Assembly (NCBI GenBank): GCA_016710985.1
Contig: JADJTX010000062.1
Coordinates: 1-64,000, forward strand
Source: Ignavibacteria bacterium
Lineage (GTDB): Bacteria; Bacteroidota; Ignavibacteria; Tepidaquicellales; Tepidaquicellaceae
DNA length: 64,000 nucleotides
Reading direction: 5' to 3'
The translations under genes and the position numbers were made by a program. The notes below the pieces were generated by a model. The model was not told where the DNA came from. It saw only the letters and a program-made list of their open reading frames with translations, and made no database searches. This document shows positions 8,705 to 18,564 of this stretch, piece after piece (position 1 is the first letter of the stretch; each line of letters opens with the position of its first letter).

Positions 8705-10108
8705 TTGACAGAAGCCGCGGATATTTCGAAGAAAAAAATCAAAGTTGCTCAGCATTCACTGTATGCTGCAGTGGTTATTACTCTGATAAAATTACTTGCT
8801 GCATATTTCAGCGGAAGTCTCGGCGTGTTATCTGAAGTTTTTAATTCAGCCATTGATATTTTTGTTTGTCTGGTTACAATACTTTCCATAAAATACTCTT
8901 CACGTCCGCCTGATATAGACCATAATTACGGTCATGAAAAGGTTGAAAGTTTTTCGGCTTTGTTTCAGGTATTCATTCTGTTTCTTACATGTTCATACAT
9001 TATTTATGAAGCGATAAACCGGTTATTTATTAATAAAGATATAGAGATAAAGGTAAACATCTGGATCTTTCTGGCACTTATAATATCAATGGTGATTGAT
9101 TTTATCAGAGCAAGGATATTGAGAAAGGTTGCAGCCGAAACAAAGTCTAACGCTCTTGAAGCGGATGCGCTTCATTTTTCTTCAGACATACTTAGCTCGG
9201 GTGTGGTCATCATTGGTTTGATATTAGTGTATCTCGATATAAGTAAAACTGCGGATACAATTGCTGCTTTAGTAGTAAGCGGAATAATTATTTACATGGG
9301 ATTTAAGCTTTCAAAAAAATCCATTGATTCATTAATGGACAGAGTTCCTGCAGGGTTATATGAAAAAGTAAAATATGAAACGCTGTTAATTAAAGGTGTT
9401 GAGGACATAAAGAGCTACCGGATAAGAAGTTCAGGTTCGAAGATATACATTGACATGGTTATACTGATCAGCCGTCTTGTGCCGTTTTCAAAAGCTCACG
9501 ACATAATGGACAGCGTTGAGAAGAAGATAACAGAGCTGATAGAGAATGCTGACGTAGTGATCCATTCTGAGCCGGTTGAAACAAAGAACGAAACTATCAA
9601 TGATAAGATCAGAATGACCGTTAATGAATACGGACTGAAGTGCCATGATATTTATTCGCATAAGATTGACAATGAAATATACTCTGAACTTCACATAGAG
9701 GTGGATAAAACAAACGATCTTACAAAGGCGCACAGTATGATCACTGAAATTGAGGAAAAGATCAAAAAAGAAATTGATGTAATATCCCACTTAAAGATCC
9801 ATATTGACGAGCCTAGTGAAATTGTATTTGATACAAAAGACATTACAAAAGATTCACATGAAATTATAAGAAAAGTATATAACACTCTGAGTGAATGCAG
9901 TGATGTGATATCAAGCAGCGACATTCAGGTAATAAGTACAAACGGTAAGATCAGGATCTCGCTTAACTGTGTTTTTAATTATATACATTCCTTTGATGAA
10001 GTTCATGATATCGTTACAGTACTTGAGAGCAAGATATATCTTAATTTAAAGGAAAATTATCCAAAGCTATCAAACGTGATAATTCACGCAGAACCTTCAA
10101 ACAAATAG
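8705..10108 (+). CDS. Cation diffusion facilitator (CDF) metal transporter with extended C-terminus
   Basis: This 467-residue protein starts with TTG (8705); the ATG slightly upstream is out of frame and closes quickly. Six membrane helices cover about residues 15-205. Metal-site positions are seen as DALHFSSD in helix 5 (HxxxD) and as NSAID in helix 2, where the usual His/Asp is replaced by Asn. YGHEKVESF is the usual loop motif. Family members export Zn, Fe, Mn or Co in exchange for protons. The usual single cytoplasmic dimer domain is followed by two further related segments (about 295-375 and 380-465) with repeated HD/H-I-H-x-E patterns, giving about 150 extra residues. Confidence 0.85.
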   Translation: MTEAADISKKKIKVAQHSLYAAVVITLIKLLAAYFSGSLGVLSEVFNSAIDIFVCLVTILSIKYSSRPPDIDHNYGHEKVESFSALFQVFILFLTCSYIIYEAINRLFINKDIEIKVNIWIFLALIISMVIDFIRARILRKVAAETKSNALEADALHFSSDILSSGVVIIGLILVYLDISKTADTIAALVVSGIIIYMGFKLSKKSIDSLMDRVPAGLYEKVKYETLLIKGVEDIKSYRIRSSGSKIYIDMVILISRLVPFSKAHDIMDSVEKKITELIENADVVIHSEPVETKNETINDKIRMTVNEYGLKCHDIYSHKIDNEIYSELHIEVDKTNDLTKAHSMITEIEEKIKKEIDVISHLKIHIDEPSEIVFDTKDITKDSHEIIRKVYNTLSECSDVISSSDIQVISTNGKIRISLNCVFNYIHSFDEVHDIVTVLESKIYLNLKENYPKLSNVIIHAEPSNK

Positions 10109-10114
10109 AATCCA

Positions 10115-11107
10115 ATGGAAAAATTAAAAGCAGGAATCTTCGGTCTCGGACATCTGGGTAAAATCCATTTAAAGCTGCTGAAGGAAATATGCAGCGAAAG
10201 AAATGACATAGAAATTGCCGGTATATTTGATACAGATCAGGAAAAGAATAAAAATGTATCGGAAGAAAATAATTTTGAAATGAACAGTACTGCAGATGAG
10301 CTTATTGATAAGATCAATACTGCAGTAATAGTAACTCCGACGTCAGCTCATTTCGAGTTAGCAGGGAAGACCATTTCAAAAAACATTAATACGTTCATTG
10401 AAAAACCGGTTACGGATACTACTGAAGAGGCGGTTAAATTGTTAAAGCTGTCTGAAGGAAAAAAAATAAAAATTCAGATAGGGCATATTGAGAGATTCAA
10501 TCCTGCAATACTTGCGCTTGATAATTACAAGCTTGCTCCGATGTTCATTGAGACTCACAGGCTGGCGCAGTTCAATCCGCGGGGAACGGATGTTTCGGTA
10601 ATTCAGGATCTTATGATACACGACATTGACATTATTTTAAATCTTGTAAAGTCAAAAGTAAAAAGAATAGATGCAAACGGAGTTGCAATCATTACTGATA
10701 AAATCGACATAGCAAACGCAAGAATAAAATTTGAGAACGGATGTGTTGCGAATATCACTGCATCAAGGATCTCACAGAATAAGATGCGCAAGATGCGTTT
10801 GTTTCAGAAGTCAGCTTACATTTCAATAGATTTTCTGCAGAACACTTCGGAAGTATTCAGGATGAGTGACGGTAAGTCTGAAGATGAGAACAGCATTGCA
10901 ATGGCAGAATTTGAACAGGGGGAAAATAAAATAAAAATATTTTATGAAAGACCACCTGTGAAGGAAGTAAACTCAATGAAGTATGAACTTAATAAATTCA
11001 TCGATGCAATAGTAAATGATGATGAGCCGATCGTTACTCTTGAAGACGGACTACAGGCGCTTGAAGTAGCCAATGCCATTGTGAAAGAAATAGAAAGTGC
11101 GAAGTGA
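10115..11107 (+). CDS. Gfo/Idh/MocA-family NAD(P)-dependent oxidoreductase
   Basis: The N-terminal Rossmann motif GIFGLGHLGKIHLKLLKE, the substrate/cofactor lysine in TFIEKPVTD (about residue 97), and GHIERFNPA mark this 330-residue protein as a Gfo/Idh/MocA dehydrogenase. GHIERFNPA is typical of members acting on nucleotide sugars, so a role in envelope sugar synthesis is plausible, but the substrate is not fixed by sequence. The gene starts six bases after the CDF gene, so the two are probably one operon. It is intact, with an ordinary length for the family. Confidence 0.85.
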   Translation: MEKLKAGIFGLGHLGKIHLKLLKEICSERNDIEIAGIFDTDQEKNKNVSEENNFEMNSTADELIDKINTAVIVTPTSAHFELAGKTISKNINTFIEKPVTDTTEEAVKLLKLSEGKKIKIQIGHIERFNPAILALDNYKLAPMFIETHRLAQFNPRGTDVSVIQDLMIHDIDIILNLVKSKVKRIDANGVAIITDKIDIANARIKFENGCVANITASRISQNKMRKMRLFQKSAYISIDFLQNTSEVFRMSDGKSEDENSIAMAEFEQGENKIKIFYERPPVKEVNSMKYELNKFIDAIVNDDEPIVTLEDGLQALEVANAIVKEIESAK

Positions 11108-11178
11108 TAACTTTGATTTGAAATGATTCAGATTAACAGAAGTTACGCAAGAAGAGAAGAGTCTCAAAACAATTTTTC

Positions 11179-11253
11179 AACACAGAGGCAGAGAGACAGA
11201 GGCGAAAAATGAAAAAGCAAATTAAGTTCTCTGTGTCTCTGCGTCTCTGTGTT
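11179..11253. repeat. Imperfect palindrome of the 'cacagag/ctctgtg' type
   Basis: Arms of about 23-25 nt (AACACAGAGGCAGAGAGAC on the left, ending GCGTCTCTGTGTT on the right) flank a 27-nt loop. Short ORFs read through it on both strands but are only translations of the repeat. No gene is seen in 11108-11471 otherwise. Confidence 0.75.
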
Positions 11254-11471
11254 AAAAGAATTTTGGTAGTTATTAGACAGACTGAAAAGGAGGGTTGGAG
11301 AGTGGTATTGAAATCGCAAGTTACACATTCAATATCTTCAATGATTAATAAAGAAACTATGATCATTTATCAGAGAGCATTCTGTCATAATAAAAAGTCT
11401 GAATGACGGTTATGAATATTTTATTACTCACCAAAAATAATTATTTTACATCCAATCTAAAAAATCAGAAC

Positions 11472-12337
11472 ATGTATAAAATAGCACATATATCAGACAG
11501 CCATATTAGCTATGACGATGAGAACGGGCATGGTAAAAGGCTGGTCGAGTTACTTACGGATATTAAGGGAAGAGACTGCAGTCATATAGTTGTTACCGGA
11601 GACTTAGTTGAGAATCCCGACGTGAGAGATCTGCAGCTGGTAAGGGAAATATTTGCAAAGTTCGGGCTTCTGGATTTTTCCAAGATGAGTGTCATACCCG
11701 GAAATCATGACATATTCGGAGGTGCTCCTAACGGGAAAATGTTTTTCGAATTTCCACTGACATGCAAAGAAACAAATTACGGAGAAAACAAGGATAAATT
11801 TATAGATGCGTTTAAAGAAACATTTCCGAGCAACAATTCTTTTCCTTATTTAAAAATTATTGAGAATATTGCACTTATAGGAGTTAACTCAGTAGATGCA
11901 TGGTCAGAAGAGAAGAATCCGGAAGGGTCAAACGGAAGGATTACGAAGAAGGATTTAAAAAAGATAAAGAAAATTTTGTCATCAGAGGAATTAAATGATA
12001 AATACAAAATAGTATTGATCCATCATCATTTTTATAAACCGGTAATGACGGATGAATATCCTGCACATTCACTCTGGCTTAAAATAGTGAACTGGAAAAT
12101 GAGACTTTACGGCAGAAACAAGATCATAAGCCTGTTTAAAAACAAAAAGTAAATCTTGTTCTTCACGGTCACACACACATAAATCAGATATATAACCTCA
12201 GGGAAATTTCATTCATTAACAGCTCCGCAGGCTGTGTTCCCATCACAGATGATCAGATCAGAAAATATAATATTATCAGTATTCCCGGAGAATCTGATGC
12301 GGAAAAGAGCATCACTGTCGAAACGATTACACTTTAA
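11472..12337 (+). CDS. Calcineurin-like metallophosphoesterase, one frameshift
   Basis: The metal-binding blocks appear in order: AHISDSHI, VVTGDLVE, PGNHD, LIHHHF, and, after a frameshift in the A-rich stretch near 12145, HGHTHINQI. Together they give about 288 residues, normal for the family. The ATG at 11472 directly precedes the first block (YKIAHISDSH), so it is preferred to an upstream start at 11403 that would add an unrelated tail. Such enzymes hydrolyse phosphomonoesters or diesters with a dinuclear metal site; the substrate (cyclic nucleotide, UDP-sugar or other) is unknown. The gene ends two bases before cca. Confidence 0.8.
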
Positions 12338-12339
12338 GC

Positions 12340-13736
12340 ATGAGGTTTGATATTCAGAATAAATATTTAAAAACAATCGGTGAGACAGCCGATAAAAACG
12401 GATATCAGATCTTCGTGACAGGCGGATATGTAAGGGATCTTATTTTAGGATATGAGGGAAAAGACATTGATATAATGGTATTAGGCGACGGTATCAAATT
12501 TGCCAAAACAGTTGCAGAAAAATACGGAACGGAGCTTGATGCAGTGTATAAAAACTTTGAAACGGCGCTCCTTAAGACCGATGAAATGAAAATTGAATTT
12601 GCTTCAGCAAGAAAAGAAAGCTATGAAAGAAATTCCCGTAAGCCGAAAGTCGAATCTGCAACTCTGGAAGAAGATCTGTCGAGGAGGGATTTTACCATCA
12701 ATGCGATGGCTATCGGTCTGAATAAAAGTAATTTCGGTGAACTTACAGATTCATTCAGCGGATATGAAGACATAAAAAATAAGATAATACAAACTCCGCT
12801 GGACCCTTTAAAAACTTTCGATGATGATCCGTTAAGAATAATGAGAGCGATAAGATTTGCTTCAAAGCTTAATTTTGAAATTGAAAAAAAACATTTGAAG
12901 CTATAAAAGAAATGAAATTCAGACTCAGGGAAGAAGGAGTTGTATCACAGGAAAGGATCACGAATGAGTTTTTACAAATATTAATGACAGAAAAACCATC
13001 CATAGGACTTGATCTGCTTTTTAAATCCGGCGTAATGGATGTAGTGTTTCCGGAGATATCGCAGCTTGAGGGAGTGGATCAGAGAAAAGATTTCCATCAT
13101 AAAAATGTTTTTTACCATACATTAATAGTTGTTGATAATATTTCAAAAAAGACTGATGACGTGTGGTTAAGGTTCGCTGCTTTAGTTCATGACATAGCAA
13201 AGCCCAGGACAAAGAAGTTTGTCGAGGGAACCGGCTGGACATTTCACGGACACGAAGAGCTTGGAGCGAGAATGATGAAAAAAATTTTTGTTAGAATGAA
13301 ATTGCCGATGAATAAACTTGAGTATGTAGAAAAGCTTGTGAGGATGCATCTCAGGCCAATCCCTCTGTCCAGCGAAGTTGTTACTGATTCGGCTATAAGA
13401 AGACTCGCTGCTGAAGCCGGTGAGGAACTCGAAGACCTCCTTAAATTATGCAGAGCTGACATAACTTCAAAGAATCCGGAAAAAGTAAGCAAGTTTTTAA
13501 ATAATTATGAAATAGTTGAGAAAAAAATTCTTGAAGTACAGGAGAAGGATAAGCTTAGAAATTTCCAGTCACCGGTCCGGGGTGATGAGATAATGGAAAT
13601 ATTCGGACTTCAGCCGGGCAGGCAGGTCGGAATTATCAAAAGTAAAATTGAAGAAGCCATACTGGAAGGAGAGATACCGAATGATTATGATGCTGCGAAG
13701 GAATATCTTTATAAGATTAGAGAAACCATGATTTAA
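12340..13736 (+). CDS. cca: CCA tRNA nucleotidyltransferase with HD domain, one frameshift
   Basis: The class II nucleotidyltransferase head is complete: VTGGYVRDLILG, KDIDIMV (catalytic acidic pair), SRRDFTINAMAIGL, and DDPLRIMRAIRFASKL. The second part has the HD domain (HHKNVFYHTLIVVDN and LVHDIAKPRTKK) found in many bacterial CCA enzymes. The two frames join across an A8 run near 12890. About 465 residues result. The enzyme adds or repairs the 3' CCA of tRNAs in the cytoplasm and is normally needed for growth, so the frameshift is probably a base-calling error. It begins two bases after the phosphoesterase gene. Confidence 0.9.
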
Positions 13737-13756
13737 ACTATTTATATTCTTGACTA

Positions 13757-13815
13757 CAACTTTCAAACTTTAACTTCAACTTTTAACTTTCAACTTTCAA
13801 CTTTCAACTTTTAAC
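13757..13815. repeat. 7-bp tandem repeat (AACTTTC type)
   Basis: About eight imperfect 7-bp units (CAACTTT, CAACTTT, TAACTTC and so on) follow the cca stop codon. Similar 7-bp arrays with other unit sequences occur at 35455-35632, 56955-57080 and 60511-60567. Confidence 0.8.
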
Positions 13816-14223
13816 GATCTTTCGCATACAGGTTCTGCTGGTAGAGTAGTCATCCGTCCAAAACAAAGAAAATGTCTGCCACGAATTTCACGAATGATCA
13901 CGAATTAGAATTAACATAATTTATTTTTGACAGCATAAGTATAAAATTAAGATAGATTAGGGAGGTGATCAATAAAATTTTAAAAAAACAATTTGGGCTG
14001 CAATGAATGGAGTACTAAAAGCTGACAGTGTATGTTGTTTTAAATTTTTTTTAAATATGCTATATTTGTGAAACGGTAAATATAACGCTCGAATTTTTCA
14101 GAGTTATTGTTTTCCCCGGAACAGCATTTTTAATCAAAGCATTCTAACTAACAATTATAAATCACTCTTTTAATACCTGTGGAAGAGTGATATCAAAATA
14201 CACAGGCAACCAAGGAGTAAATA
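13816..14223. promoter_or_regulatory. Intergenic region with 'cacgaat' repeat and candidate promoter
   Basis: Around 13877-13910 lies a triple CACGAAT repeat of a type common in environmental genomes. A TATATTTG box at 14061-14068 matches the Bacteroidota -7 element and is placed to start a leader of about 150 nt for the small gene at 14224. The -33 element is not clear. No other gene is seen. Confidence 0.4.
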
Positions 14224-14427
14224 ATGGTATTAAAAATACAAAATCAAATTTTCAACATGAGTTGTGTCAGATATGTTTTAAAAGTAGAAAACAAGGACGG
14301 CAAGTTTTTCATAGGTGTTTTTACCAACATTAATGACAAAGAATTTTATTTTGAATATCCCTCAGCACAGAAAAGGAATGAAGACTGGGAGAGGGTTGAC
14401 AGGGAAGTTGGGTCAGCATTTATCTAG
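14224..14427 (+). CDS. Small conserved-looking protein of unknown function
   Basis: The gene encodes 67 residues, preceded by a good ribosome-binding site (AAGGAG seven bases before ATG) and a separate promoter candidate. The product is soluble and mixed alpha/beta in appearance (CVRYVLKVENKDGKFFIGVF, then DWERVDREVGSAFI). No family is recognised. A strong hairpin lies about 100 bases downstream at 14524-14551, so it is likely transcribed alone. The AGGAG signal, rare in this window, argues for a well-expressed real gene. Confidence 0.6.
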   Translation: MVLKIQNQIFNMSCVRYVLKVENKDGKFFIGVFTNINDKEFYFEYPSAQKRNEDWERVDREVGSAFI

Positions 14428-14523
14428 AATAAGGAAATTACCAAGAGCTAAGGAACAATTTATATATCGCAAAGAAATTCATTAATCAGCATCACGTAGC
14501 CAATTAATTTACTGTATACTTAT

Positions 14524-14551
14524 AAATCCATTCTTGACCAAGAATGGATTT
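14524..14551 (+). terminator. Hairpin, possible terminator
   Basis: A perfect 13-bp stem (AAATCCATTCTTG with CAAGAATGGATTT) closes on a 2-nt loop and is followed by a short T-containing run. The remainder of 14428-14879 holds a partly repeated 'aaatcca...gaat' segment near 14640 but no gene. Confidence 0.45.
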
Positions 14552-14879
14552 TAATTTTCAAAAGGATAATGGATCTAAGAAAAGCATTCCATTCTTGTCC
14601 GGGTTAGGTCAGATATGAATATTATTCTTGTATACTGATAAATCCAGTGAATTGAATAATTCTGCATACTCAAGAAAGCATTGCTGATGATTCCTATCAG
14701 AAATTTAAAGTATAAGTATTTTTAGATTAAATCAGCGATTACAAGTTAAATCAGTGTTATCAGCGTTCTAAAAAGTTTTGTAGTGAATATAGATTCAGTG
14801 ATTTTTACTGTTTTCTCAATTGAATCCGAAGTATAGATTAAGTAAATTGCATTTCTCAAAAATTTTAAATTATTCGAAC

Positions 14880-15263
14880 ATGAAATTTCCTGCTTCATTA
14901 AAATTTACAAAAGAGCACGAATGGATAAAGTTAAATGACAACATTTGTACAGTAGGAGTTACGGATTATGCACAGGGAGAACTTGGCGATATCATTTATC
15001 TTGATATTACTTCCGGTGTCGGAAACGAAGTCAAACAAGGTGAATCCATTGGTTCAATTGAAGCAGTCAAAACAGTCTCTGAAATTTACAGTCCTGTTTC
15101 CGGAAAAATCATTGAGCTGAATAATTCCATCAATGATAATCCGTCTATTGTAAATACTGACCCTTATGAAGAAGGGTGGATAGTGAAAATCGAATACAGT
15201 AACATGGATGAAATTAATAATCTTCTGGATTCTGAGGCATATAAAATTTTGATAGGAGTCTGA
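14880..15263 (+). CDS. gcvH: Glycine cleavage system H protein
   Basis: Starting at the ATG at 14880, the 127-residue product begins as H proteins do (LKFTKEHEWIKL). It has the lipoylation site SIEAVKTVSEIYSPVSG, where the lysine carries lipoate and shuttles the aminomethyl group between GcvP, GcvT and GcvL. VNTDPYEEGWIVKI is the conserved C-terminal block. A longer frame from 14820 adds 20 residues outside the family's usual length, so the internal ATG is preferred. The other glycine-cleavage genes are not in the window, although the ygfZ-like protein is related to GcvT. Confidence 0.92.
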   Translation: MKFPASLKFTKEHEWIKLNDNICTVGVTDYAQGELGDIIYLDITSGVGNEVKQGESIGSIEAVKTVSEIYSPVSGKIIELNNSINDNPSIVNTDPYEEGWIVKIEYSNMDEINNLLDSEAYKILIGV

Positions 15264-15304
15264 GGATGTGATGTCAGATCTTAAAATTCAACCTGATACC
15301 TTTT

Positions 15305-15333
15305 AGAGTCAGAGTCAGAGTCAGAATTAGAGT
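15305..15333. repeat. 6-bp tandem repeat (GAGTCA)
   Basis: Three exact GAGTCA units and a fourth diverged one lie between gcvH and the DUF177 gene. Confidence 0.8.
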
Positions 15334-15382
15334 AAAAGCATCAATATATACTGAAGTTAAGTTCTTTGAAAAGGAGATAGTT

Positions 15383-15892
15383 ATGTTTAGAATTAACATA
15401 CATAATTTAAAAGAAGGTGAGCATATTTATAAATTTGAAGCATCTTCACAGGATTTTGATTTTAACGAGACAGAAGTTGGTTTAACAGAAAAGGTTTTTA
15501 TAACAGCTGTTCTTTATAAAGCAGGAAATCAGATTTCAGTTAAGCTTGAGCTGAACGGGAAGTTTAAATTTCCATGCGACAGATGTCTTGATGATTATGT
15601 TTATGATTTCAGTACAGCTTTTCCGATAATATATAAATACGAGTTCAAGAGCGCTCCTGCAGATGAAATACACGACGATGATATTAAATTTATACCGCCC
15701 AATACGGTTTTCATAGATTTAAAAGAAGACATAAGGGATTTTATTTTATTATCTATTCCGATGAAAAAAGCCCCGGAAGATATAGATGGTATATGTTCAT
15801 TTTGTAAAAAAGATATAAGCAAAGAATTTACTGTAAAGCAGCAGGAAGAAATAAATCCTGTTTGGGAAAAATTAATTAAGCAAAAAAAATAA
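15383..15892 (+). CDS. DUF177/YceD-family protein
   Basis: This 169-residue protein carries the family's cysteine pair region CDRCLDDYVY and a second pair CSFCKKD near the C-terminus. It lies just upstream of rpmF and plsX, the standard order yceD-rpmF-plsX in many bacteria. In that family the protein is linked to 23S rRNA accumulation or ribosome assembly in the cytoplasm. An AAGGAG sequence sits nine bases before the ATG. The gene is intact. Assignment rests mainly on the cysteine motif and the neighbours. Confidence 0.85.
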   Translation: MFRINIHNLKEGEHIYKFEASSQDFDFNETEVGLTEKVFITAVLYKAGNQISVKLELNGKFKFPCDRCLDDYVYDFSTAFPIIYKYEFKSAPADEIHDDDIKFIPPNTVFIDLKEDIRDFILLSIPMKKAPEDIDGICSFCKKDISKEFTVKQQEEINPVWEKLIKQKK

Positions 15893-15899
15893 AAATAAT

Positions 15900-16079
15900 A
15901 TGCCAAATCCAAAAAGAAGACATTCAAAAGCCAGAGGCAGAAAAAGAAGGACACATTACAAAGCAACAGCGCCGACATTAATGTCCTGTCCGAATTGCAG
16001 TGAAATGAAACAGTCTCACAGGGTATGTCCATCCTGCGGTTTTTATGACAGCAAAAGTATTTTAATTCCTAAGAAATAA
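15900..16079 (+). CDS. rpmF: 50S ribosomal protein L32
   Basis: The 59-residue product begins MPNPKRRHSKARGRKRR and has a zinc-ribbon pair CPNC and CPSC, the normal L32 design of the four-cysteine type. It starts eight bases after the DUF177 stop codon and precedes plsX, so the three form one operon linking ribosome and phospholipid synthesis. The four cysteines indicate a zinc-bound form rather than a zinc-free paralogue. Confidence 0.95.
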   Translation: MPNPKRRHSKARGRKRRTHYKATAPTLMSCPNCSEMKQSHRVCPSCGFYDSKSILIPKK

Positions 16080-16165
16080 AGAAATGAAATCTTAAGACCT
16101 CGTTATAATCATACCGTCTCCAAATTATCACAGAATAAAATGAATTAATTTATTTGCTCAGGATC

Positions 16166-17174
16166 ATGGATAAAATTAAAATAGTTGTTGATGCGATGGG
16201 AGGTGATGAAGCGCCTTTGAATGATGTCTCGGGTGCAATTATAGCTGCAGAATCAAAACCGGATATACTTGAAATTATACTGGTTGGGAAAGAAAATCTT
16301 ATACGGGATGAACTTAAGAAACACAAAGTTGATCTCAAAAATATCAGTATTGTAAATGCTGACGAAATTATAACCATGGAGGATTCTCCGACTGATACAT
16401 TAAAAACAAAACCCGGTTCATCCATGAGTGTTGGGATAAGTTTAGTAAAGAAAAAAAGCTGATGCATTTGTCAGTGCCGGAAATACCGGAGCAGTAATGA
16501 CAGCTTCGATACTAAGGCTCGGAAGAATAGACGGTGTCGGAAGACCAACAATTGGTTCTATCTTCCCAACTGATTCCGGAAAAACAATGGTGTTTGATGT
16601 AGGAGCTTCTGTTGACTGTAAAGCAAAACATCTCCTTGAGTTTGCTATAATGGGTAATATTTATATGAAAAGTATTTATAATATAAGTAAACCTAAGATA
16701 GGCCTACTGAGTGTAGGTGAAGAAAAATCAAAAGGAGACACTTTGACTTTAGAGGCATATGAACTTCTTGAAAAATCGGGTCTGAATTTTATTGGAAATG
16801 TAGAAGGAAGAGATGTGCTTCGGGGAAAAGCTGACGTAATCGTTTGTGACGGTTTCGTGGGAAATGTCATATTGAAGTTTGCAGAAAGCGTTCTGGATGT
16901 AATTAAAGGAAAGTTTAAAGCCTATGCCGAGAAGGGTTTCTTTAAAAAAGTCTGGATAGGCATGATGTACGGAACACTGAAGAATGTTGTGCTAAAGGAT
17001 TTTGATTATCAGGAATACGGAGGCGTTCCTTTACTTGGAATAAACGGGGTCACAATAATAGGTCACGGGAAATCGTCCCCCATTGCAATAAAGAACATGA
17101 TTTTTAAAGCAGAAGAGATGGTGAGTAAGAAAGTGAATGAGAAAATTAAAGAGCAATTAAGAATTAAGAATTAA
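16166..17174 (+). CDS. plsX: Phosphate acyltransferase PlsX, one frameshift
   Basis: The start KIVVDAMGGDEAP, then DSPTDTLKTKPGSSMSV, and after the shift MTASILRLGRIDGVGRP, GLLSVGEEKSKG, GNVEGRDVLRG, VCDGFVGNVILK and YGGVPLLGINGVTIIGHG are the well-known blocks of PlsX. The frames meet at an A7 run near 16450; restoring one base gives the expected ADAFVSAGNTGAVMTA. PlsX is a membrane-associated enzyme turning acyl-ACP into acyl-phosphate for phosphatidic acid synthesis. The ATG at 16166 with AGGA upstream is preferred to the TTG at 16154. Confidence 0.93.
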
Positions 17175-17327
17175 CAATGGGTAAGAATTTGAGCAATTTT
17201 TAATCAGTATTTATACTTTTAACTTTATTGTTAACTGTCAATTGCTCACTTTTAACTTTTAAAAAACTGGCTTTATTTTTTAAGCAGTTAAAAGTATATT
17301 TACATAAATTAAATAACAGAAACATAC

Positions 17328-17534
17328 ATGGCCAAACAACAAACATTTGCTGACAAAGCAAATAAGCTTGGAAAAAAATCCGAATTATTAGTTATGTGTC
17401 CGGATACAAATAAAGAAACAAAGATTATAAACGTCCGCTTAATCGATACAATAAAAACCGAAAAAGGGACTTACAAATTTTTGGACAGAAACATGAAAGT
17501 CTACGAATCTACATTCAAACCATATAAACAATAG
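17328..17534 (+). CDS. Small basic protein encoded next to L28
   Basis: The 68-residue product is lysine-rich (MAKQQTFADKANKLGKKSEL) with a compact C-terminal part (GTYKFLDRNMKVYESTFKPY). It sits 19 bases upstream of rpmB on the same strand, so the two are likely cotranscribed, suggesting a ribosome-associated or translation-related role. I do not recognise the family. The preceding 150 bp hold diverged TTTTAACTTT-type repeats and a TATATTTA box near 17294 that may be the promoter. Confidence 0.65.
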   Translation: MAKQQTFADKANKLGKKSELLVMCPDTNKETKIINVRLIDTIKTEKGTYKFLDRNMKVYESTFKPYKQ

Positions 17535-17553
17535 CCAAAGGAGAAAACAGGAA

Positions 17554-17766
17554 ATGTCAAAAATTTGTGCAGTCACGGGTAAAAAACCGCTTACAGGAAA
17601 TAACGTATCACACGCAAATAATAAAACCAAAAGAAGACAATTACCAAACTTGCAGAAGAAAAGGATCTGGATCGAAGAAGAGAAAAGATGGGTAACCATC
17701 AGAGTCTCTGCAGCAGGTCTGAAGACTCTTGATAAAAAGGGTTACAGTTCTTTGATTAATGCATGA
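17554..17766 (+). CDS. rpmB: 50S ribosomal protein L28
   Basis: The protein of 70 residues starts SKICAVTGKKPLTGNNVSHA, followed by NKTKRRQLPNLQKKRIW and VSAAGLKTLDKKG, the normal L28 signature. AAAGGAG lies upstream of the ATG. It lacks the CxxC zinc pair of some L28 forms. The last codons overlap the start of the glycosyltransferase gene by eight bases, showing tight packing. Confidence 0.95.
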   Translation: MSKICAVTGKKPLTGNNVSHANNKTKRRQLPNLQKKRIWIEEEKRWVTIRVSAAGLKTLDKKGYSSLINA

Positions 17767-18512
17767 TCTTTCCGGAGATAATAAAAAAATAAGCATAATT
17801 ATTCCGTCCCTCAATGAGGAGAAGTTAATTGAAAGATCATTAAGTCAGTTTACTTCGGAAATAAAAATTGCTTATAACATAGAATTAACGGTAAGTGACG
17901 GCGGCAGTAAGGATTCAACAATCGAAATTGCAAAAAAATATGCTGACAGGTTAATAATACATAAAGATAATTTTCCGCAGAACATCTCTCAGGGAAGAAA
18001 TGCTGGCGCTAAGAATTCTCCGGGAGATGTTCTTATTTTTTTAAATGCTGATACCTGTATACGTGATATTGATTTTTTTTTCAAAGAGATGTTAAATGGT
18101 GGAATTGGATAAAATGATCTTGCAGCAATTGCATGCTGCTATAGAAGTATTTCCTGAAGAATTAAAACTAGCGGACAAACTGTTTCACAGTTTTTACAAT
18201 AATTATGTCGCGATCCTCAATAAGTTTTTCCTTGGAATGGGAAGAGGAGAATGTCATATTGTCAGGAAAGAAATTTTCAATTTATCAGGAGGATATGATG
18301 AAAAACTTGCCGCCGGAGAAGATTTTGATCTTTATAAAAGACTAAGGAGATCAGGAAGAATAAAATTCAGGAAAGATATTGTCGTATATGAATCTCCCAG
18401 GAGATACAGAAAATTCGGATATGCAAGGGTATTTTGGGATTGGACAATAAATTCTATTTCGGTCTTTTTGTTTAAGAGATCTATTTCAACAAAATGGGAG
18501 GCGGTCAGGTGA
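17759..18512 (+). CDS. Family 2 glycosyltransferase, frameshifted
   Basis: The N-terminal half is a GT-A fold: ISIIIPSLNEEKLIERSL, VSDGGSKDSTIEIAKKYAD, QGRNAGAKNSPGDVLIFLNA with the DxD-like NADT metal site. After a break around 18110-18150 the second frame carries IEVFPEELKLADKL, GRGECHIVRKEIFNLSGGY and AGEDFDLYKRLRRSGRI, the acceptor-side ED motif. Two small indels are needed. The result is about 245 residues, short for GT2 but typical for the TIGR04283-like group (recollection). It should transfer a sugar from a nucleotide donor at the membrane; donor and acceptor are unknown. Confidence 0.75.
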
Positions 18513-18564
18513 TCTTTGAGTTTAGATGTTTGATTTTAGATTTATCAAGTTATTGATTGTTAAT

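Noticed and set aside
11209..11406. Short plus-strand frame from 11209 and the opposite frame from 11366
   Set aside because: Both read through the 'cacagag/ctctgtg' palindrome and show no protein-like conservation.
18526..18564. Upstream start for tgt
   Set aside because: The 13 added residues do not belong to the Tgt family start and the ATG at 18565 fits the usual length.
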